Below, piece by piece: positions 58,639 through 64,000 of a DNA stretch of 64,000 bases. This DNA comes from Stenogyne calaminthoides (Eukaryota; Streptophyta; Magnoliopsida; Lamiales; Lamiaceae), in assembly GCA_037126765.1 (NCBI GenBank), contig JBBCBC010000037.1, positions 11,103,263 to 11,167,262 of the forward strand, read 5' to 3'. The notes beneath the pieces are model-generated. The model did no database searches. It was given only the letters and a program-made list of their open reading frames with translations, and had not been told where the DNA came from. The translations under genes and the position numbers were made by a program. Every line of letters starts with the position of its first letter. Within the stretch, counting starts at the first letter, position 1.

Positions 58639-58725
58639 ATTATGGGCTAGGCATTCATGTTGTAGTATGCTAAAAACAATGAACAAGAAAATGGATAGTG
58701 AAAAGTACTTGTTATGAGTATTCAT
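58639..58725 (-). pseudogene. PR-1 5' remnant (signal peptide only), fourth copy
   Basis: From the ATG at 58725 the frame gives a typical hydrophobic signal peptide of 29 codons (it starts MNTHNKYFSLSIFLF and ends with LQHECLAHN, nearly the same as LQHECLAQN in copy three) and then meets TAA. A TATA box (58764-58771) precedes it. The mature domain is missing: the homology ends a few bases from the target duplication of the element at 56740-58624, and no PR-1 sequence is found on that element's other side. Confidence 0.8.
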
Positions 58726-58799
58726 TTTGATTAGTGGTAAGATTTATGTGTGAGGAGTAGGGTTATTTATAGTCGGCGATTTTGTTCTATATTTGAAGA

Positions 58800-61237
58800 A
58801 AATTATATCATCCAATGTTCGACTTGACAATTGTTAATGTGCACATGATTGATCATATATACGTGCGCAGCCTCGGTCACGAATATTACTAGCTAGTAGG
58901 TTTAAATGAAATCTTATTTTTCTTTTCATTAGGTTGTATTCGTCGATAGGTAACTTTGAAGGAGTTCTGCACTTTCAGAATTGGTACGTAGTTTAATTTC
59001 AAGGCTGGTTTAGGGTCTAAGAATATCGACAGTACAAAACTATTAAGATTAATTGAAGTTTTAATGTTGTATAGTACTGTATTTTCGTGATAGGTGATTC
59101 ACTAGTACATATCCTACAAATTATTATATATAAATAGCGATATATTAGAGTGGAAAATGAGAATTAATTTTTATGCACCAGCGGAATTAATTCCAGATAA
59201 GACATTCATCATATATGTTGGCCGGGTATGGATTTGTGTAAGAGTACATATACCTATGATTATTATTTTTACTCTATTTTCTTAAAATTGTTCCATAATC
59301 TAACTCAGTGTCGGAGTCAGGAACCGAGGGGGCTCAATTTATAAATACTGCAACTAAATGCACTTTAGAATTTTTTATATATTTTCAAAAATTATGTGAA
59401 CTAATTATATTTATATTAACTGAGTCAAATACATTTAATATACATATTAAATGTGAATTATACATATTTATTTCTCTCTTTCGTTTCCTTCTTCCTCACC
59501 TGAAGAAAAATAAGAAAAATTACCGAAAAAAATACACATTTTGAAATTAACCAACACTTCTAAACTCAATATGTTAAAAATAAATAATTATAAATACATA
59601 TAAAAAAAATAAGTGGGGTCGGGGGGCCAATGACCCGCTTGGCCATGTTGTTGGCTCCGCCCCTAATCTGACTGATAAAGGGGTATGTTGGTTGCACAAG
59701 CAACAATTCACATTATACTAATAATTCATATATATATAGAGAGAGAGAGAGGGGGATAGAATTAAAGAGTAATCATGTAATCAAACAAAATACTAATTAA
59801 GTCCAAGAACGAATAGTTGTTTTCATAAGTCGTAATTATATAATTTTAAGTTCTCCATGTAACTGATTTTCTATGGTCGTTGCTCATCATCCGTGCAGCC
59901 GTGGATTAAGTATGGATTTTTTTTTATCTATTCGATCAATGTGTTAATTGGCTCTAATTTTAATAATTGGTGGTGTGATTATACTATATGTACTCGAACT
60001 GCCCAGCATCCCCTTTTACTGATAACTTGTAACAAATGAAGGCGGTTACAATAAATCAATGGACAATAATCGCCAAGTACGTTGTATTACGTAAAATCTC
60101 TTTAATTGGAACAATTGGCGAGTAAATTAAATTGATTAATTGACTCAGCAAATTTAGTTGACTTCAAATTTATAAATCTGATCAATAGATGGTGATTCAG
60201 TTACATGTTGCGTGCACTTTTTTTTTTTTTTTAAGGAAATAACAATTTTATTAAATAGCCTCCAAATCGGCTAAAAATCCCTTTAATTTATTGCGATATG
60301 TGAGTTTATTTATTATAACTTTTAAGAAAATTAATGTTTAACGTCCAAATTAATTTTATTTCAAGAAATGGTGCCCTGCTAGATTACCTTGCACTTTAGT
60401 AGCTCCATGTATACTTTAAGTTGAAAATTAGATATATTCACAATTTGAATTTTTGACCTATGTCTCTATGATAGATATAAGGTCGTTCGTTTGCATATTA
60501 ATTTTAAGTATATGTCGCACTTGTTATCCATTTATATGATGGAGTATATAAAAATGAAGCACAAAAGAGATTATTCGTTTTACATGTGAAGACCAAAGCA
60601 AGGATAGGCTGGTACGTATAACGTAGCCTGACTCAAGCTCGGGATTAAGTTAATCACAAAAATATTCATCATCTATTCAAACATATGTTTATTGATCTTC
60701 AATATGGAATTGTTTTTATTGTGAATAAAGCGTTTCAGATTCTCTTTACTACTCCTAGTATTTAATTCTTCTCTATATATAATACATTAATTAATCAAGT
60801 TGAAAATTGGATATGGGCCGTAAGCTTATATTTTGGACCCAATAATAGCTAGTACTTGCATTCAAATTAAGTTTTACAATGACAGCTTCCAAATTGTACT
60901 ACTATAAAAGAGATGTACATAAATATAAGCTAGAAATTAAATTAGTATTACTTCAAAAATACTATTCTCTATTTTTTTATTTTTTTTAAGGAATACTATT
61001 CTCAATTAAGTTAGAACATTGGGGATATCATGATATATGTATGTCCTTGATTCTTTTGTGATTAGAATCGGACTGAAGTAAACTTTCGATCGAGTCAAAT
61101 TCATTTAAATTAAATCTGTGTTTATTGTTAGAACATGACACATATCATTATGACGTCATAAATGGCAGGAAGGAAGCGAGGGCACCTCAAGATCTCATAT
61201 TCAACTCTCACTAGGCATGTGTGTGTGCGTGTACCCT
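58800..61237. other. Intergenic; mostly AT-rich, no gene seen
   Basis: It contains duplicated PR-1 upstream DNA (about 59080-59250) and the hAT-like MITE. A T-run followed by 'aaggaaataacaattttattaaatagcc' near 60220-60270 resembles a retroelement 3' end. The stretch 60545-60660 is related to 51480-51620. Confidence 0.4.
59306..59665. mobile_element. hAT-like MITE
   Basis: This 360-bp element has inverted ends CAGTGTCGGAGTCAGGAACC and, from the right in reverse complement, TAGGGGCGGAGCCAACAACA. An 8-bp duplication with one mismatch flanks it (ATCTAACT at 59298-59305, ATCTGACT at 59666-59673). The CGGAG-CC end and the 8-bp duplication fit the hAT superfamily. Confidence 0.7.
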
Positions 61238-63180
61238 TTAGGAATCGAAACCATGGATTTGAGTGTACCCTTTAGCAACAAGGCGAGCCTTGTGTCGTGC
61301 AATAGAGCCATCCGAGTTTTTCTTGAGTTTGAACACCCCTTTGCAACCTATAGCAGATTTTCCTTCAGGCAGAGAACATAAAGTCCAGGTGTTATTTCTC
61401 ATGATTGTTGAATACTCAGCATCCATAGCAGCTTTCCTAGCAGGAATATGAAGTGCTTGCTTATAAGAAGTTGGTTCTGCATTGGGATCAAGAGAAGCAG
61501 TAAACACCTTTGGTTTGAACACACCAGCCTTTGACCTGGTAACCATTGGATGGTGAGAAACAACAATCTGTGAATCTGCAGAGTCACAAGAAACCTCAAG
61601 AGATTCATTAGTATGAGACAAGTTTGCATTATCTACAATAGGTAACTCAACAAATAACTGATCCTGAGAAACAGGAATGGGAGATGCACTGTGAGAAGGC
61701 TGGACATCAGAGGTAGAGTGAGAAGAATGGGAAGAAGAACCAGCTGAGTGAGCAGGCATAGGAGCAGGGGTTTGAATAAGCAATGGAGCAATAGGAGTAG
61801 GGGTAGAGGGAAAAGCATGAGAGGTATCTGTGGATTGAGATGCAAAAGGAAAGATGCTTTCATCAAAGACAACATGTCTTGTAATGATAATCTTGTTTGA
61901 GGGGAGGAGAACTTTGTAACCTTTGTACTGCAAGCTATATCCAAGGAAAGTGCATTTTTCTGATCTAGGGTGGAGCTTGTGTTTGGAATATGATCTGAGA
62001 TGGGGGTAACAGAGACAACCAAAGCTCTTAAGAAATGTATAATCTGGTGGTGTATGATGAAGTAACTCAAAAGGTGATTTGTAGCCAAGATCTTTCATGG
62101 GAGTTCTATTTATAATGAAAACGCTTGAGACAAAAGCATCATCCCAGTGTTTAAATGGAACCTTGGATTGAGCTAAAAGAGCAAGAGCAACCTCAACAAT
62201 ATGTCTATGTTTCCTCTCTATAGTCCCATTTTGTTCTGGTGTGTAAGGGCATGAAATTCTATGAAGGGTACCAGATTGATTAAGGATGGGAATGAGAGGT
62301 TTGTATTCAGTTCCACCATCACTTTGAAGAATTTTAATGGTTTAACTTATACCGGGTTTGAACAAAATTTGCTTTGAAATGCACATAAGCATCAATGACA
62401 TCAGATTTGTATTTAAGTAAATAAAACCAGACATGCTTGGTAGCTGAATCAATGTAACTCACATAATAGGAATATCCATTAAAGGATTTAACAGGTGCAG
62501 GACCCCAAAGATCAGTGTGAACAAGAGCAAAAGGAGTGGTAATAGTAGTTTTATCTCTAGGAAAAGGAAGCTTGTGGCTCTTGGCCCGCATACTGGTGAA
62601 CATATAGAGTGTGAAACATCATCTACAAAGCTAATTTGGCTATTGATAAGTGCCTTCTTAGTGATAGGAATAGCGGCATGACCTAGTCTCTTGTGCCAAA
62701 TTCTTAGGGAGGCGACTTTTTTTGTTTACTCGCAAATTCATTAATGGAGAAAGAAGAAAGATGGGATGGATCAAGTGATGATGAGATGGTGGAATCTTGG
62801 TGCAAGCAAGAGAAAATTTGTATAGGCCTTGATCAAGCATGCCTTGAAGAAGAACCTTGTGAGTAACTTGATCCTTCACAAAGCAATCTTTGAGGGTGAA
62901 ATTCAAAATAAACTTGATTATCTTGTGCAAATCAGTGAGACACTAAGAAGATTTTTTCTTGATGAAAGGGACATGTAAGAGATTTTTGAGCAAGAAAGTA
63001 TGAGCATTAGGAACATTAGGATCGGTTAAATGAGAAGAACCATTATGTAAAATGTGCAAACTGTACCATTCCCCATATGAACCCTTTCGGGATCCTTGAT
63101 ACTTTCGATCAGAGCTCAGATTCTTGAGATCGAATGTCACATGGTTGCTATCCCCTCGAATCGATACCATGAAGTCTCGG
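61238..63180 (-). pseudogene. Copia polyprotein relic, second family
   Basis: Minus-strand fragments, in order from high coordinates: a protease-region remnant (NVPNAHTFLLKNLLHVPFIK, with the catalytic DSGA replaced), a decayed pre-integrase part (around 62700-62930), integrase (VHTDLWGPAPVKS and YVSYIDSATKHVWFYL at 62334-62603), and a long frame from 62098 with SPFELLHHTPPDYTFLKSFG (RE1-type), a Ser/Pro-rich linker and the start of RT (HKARLVAKGYTQ). Homology stops at 61238 just past that motif, so most of RT and RNase H are missing. No LTRs were found. Many frameshifts are present. It is unrelated in detail to the element at 48502-51182. Confidence 0.88.
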
Positions 63181-63189
63181 AGTAGGAGT

Positions 63190-63386
63190 CGAGCTGGCAT
63201 GCTCGCGGTTCCCGAACCGCCGGTTCGGGTTCCAATTTTTGGTTCCCGCCCAACCGGCGGTTCCAAAAGTCAGGAGAGGGGAACCTGAACCGAACCGTGG
63301 CCAAGGTGGTTTCGGTTCGGGTTCTCAACCCATGCCTTCGATTCGAACCGCCCGGTTCCGGTTTTTTTTTTTTTTTTTTTTTTTTT
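63190..63386. repeat. GGTTC-rich low-complexity tract with T-run
   Basis: GGTTC, GGTTCGG and AACCG motifs repeat imperfectly on both strands, ending at a T-run of about 26 bases (63361-63386). The Copia frame at its left end is contaminated by this sequence. Confidence 0.7.
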
Positions 63387-64000
63387 CATATATTTTTTCT
63401 TGTGTTTCTTAGTTTTTTGGATCTAAAATTTGAAGGAATGTATAGATAGATCATGAAAAATGGACATTGTTATTGTTAATATGAGGATTTAAATTGAAGA
63501 TTACATTAATAATTGAACTATTATAAATTAGTAGCCTAATTTATTACAAAGTAATTGAACTATTACAAAATAGTAATTTTAACTTAAAATAAGCTAGTAA
63601 TCTACTATTACAAATTAATTGAACTATTACAAATTTTCAAATTACAAAGTGAACTATATCGAATTAGTAATTACAATTACAACTTAAAATTTTAAACTTT
63701 ACAAAATAAATTTGGGGGAGGGGATTTAAAGAAATTGGACTTGAGCTTAAATTTAAGAAATAAACTTAGAAATTCTAAGTTTGAAACTTAAGATTAAGTT
63801 GCCTACGATCCAAATAGGAATCAAAGTCCACGTAGTTCTCTTACCTCAAACTTACCTCGTTGATTTGGATCGATTCGATTCTTCATGCATCACTTGGTGG
63901 TAGTTTTTCTGAGCTATCTTGATCATCATTATCAACAAATTCTTGACTTCTCTTTTCGGCTCTTACCCAATCATCAAGCAAGCATTGGTTTTCCACGTTT
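63387..64000. other. AT-rich end of window; possible transposase tail
   Basis: It contains short tandem TTGAACTATTACAAA phrases at 63510-63650. The last 220 bases read on the minus strand give a short acidic open stretch (CLLDDWVRAEKRSQEF) reminiscent of hAT transposase ends, but it is too short to be sure. Nothing else is recognised. Confidence 0.3.

Overview
This is nuclear DNA from a flowering plant, very probably a eudicot. The evidence is AT-rich intergenic DNA, GT/AG introns, plant-specific gene families (type I MADS box, DUF1005/ASG1, XTH, PR-1), plant L1-type LINEs, Copia LTR elements, and Tourist-, Stowaway- and hAT-like MITEs. I cannot name the species from the sequence.

Genes that look intact: a type I M-alpha MADS-box gene (3709-4275, +); a two-exon DUF1005/ASG1-like gene (11960-13494, +); a very acidic single-pass membrane protein of unknown function (28416-29699, -) with a probable 5'-UTR intron; a 66-residue small protein (36515-36715, -); a four-exon xyloglucan endotransglucosylase/hydrolase (39177-40570, +); and an intronless PR-1/CAP gene (41014-41502, -). 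The convergent XTH/PR-1 pair was duplicated locally. The second copy (43330-45115) is dead: its XTH keeps only the last exon and is split by a 623-bp solo LTR, and its PR-1 carries a frameshift and a deletion. A third broken PR-1 (52165-52617) and a fourth 5' remnant (58639-58725) extend the cluster, all on the minus strand.

The rest is mostly mobile DNA. The main structure is a nearly full-length L1-type LINE (14852-24831) bounded by a perfect 15-bp target-site duplication. It was hit twice by one Copia LTR family, leaving two solo LTRs (17881-19722, TSD AATAA; 20309-22148, TSD CTACC). The same LTR occurs at 1-1346 (cut by the window edge) and as the 3' LTR of a 5'-truncated Copia element on the minus strand (46379-51182). 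A second Copia relic lies at 61238-63180, and a gag fragment with a primer-binding site at 34568-35735. Two further 5'-truncated LINE insertions have clear TSDs (5879-7015 and 37053-37817).

Small repeats include three MITEs and one 1.9-kb terminal-repeat element with target duplications, a foldback element, five copies of a roughly 140-bp repeat built around GAGACGGTCTCAT, a 182-bp tandem repeat and several minisatellites. I found no CRISPR array, operon or canonical functional RNA gene, and nothing that I would call a new biological system. The most informative content is the nested-insertion history and the decay of the XTH/PR-1 duplication.
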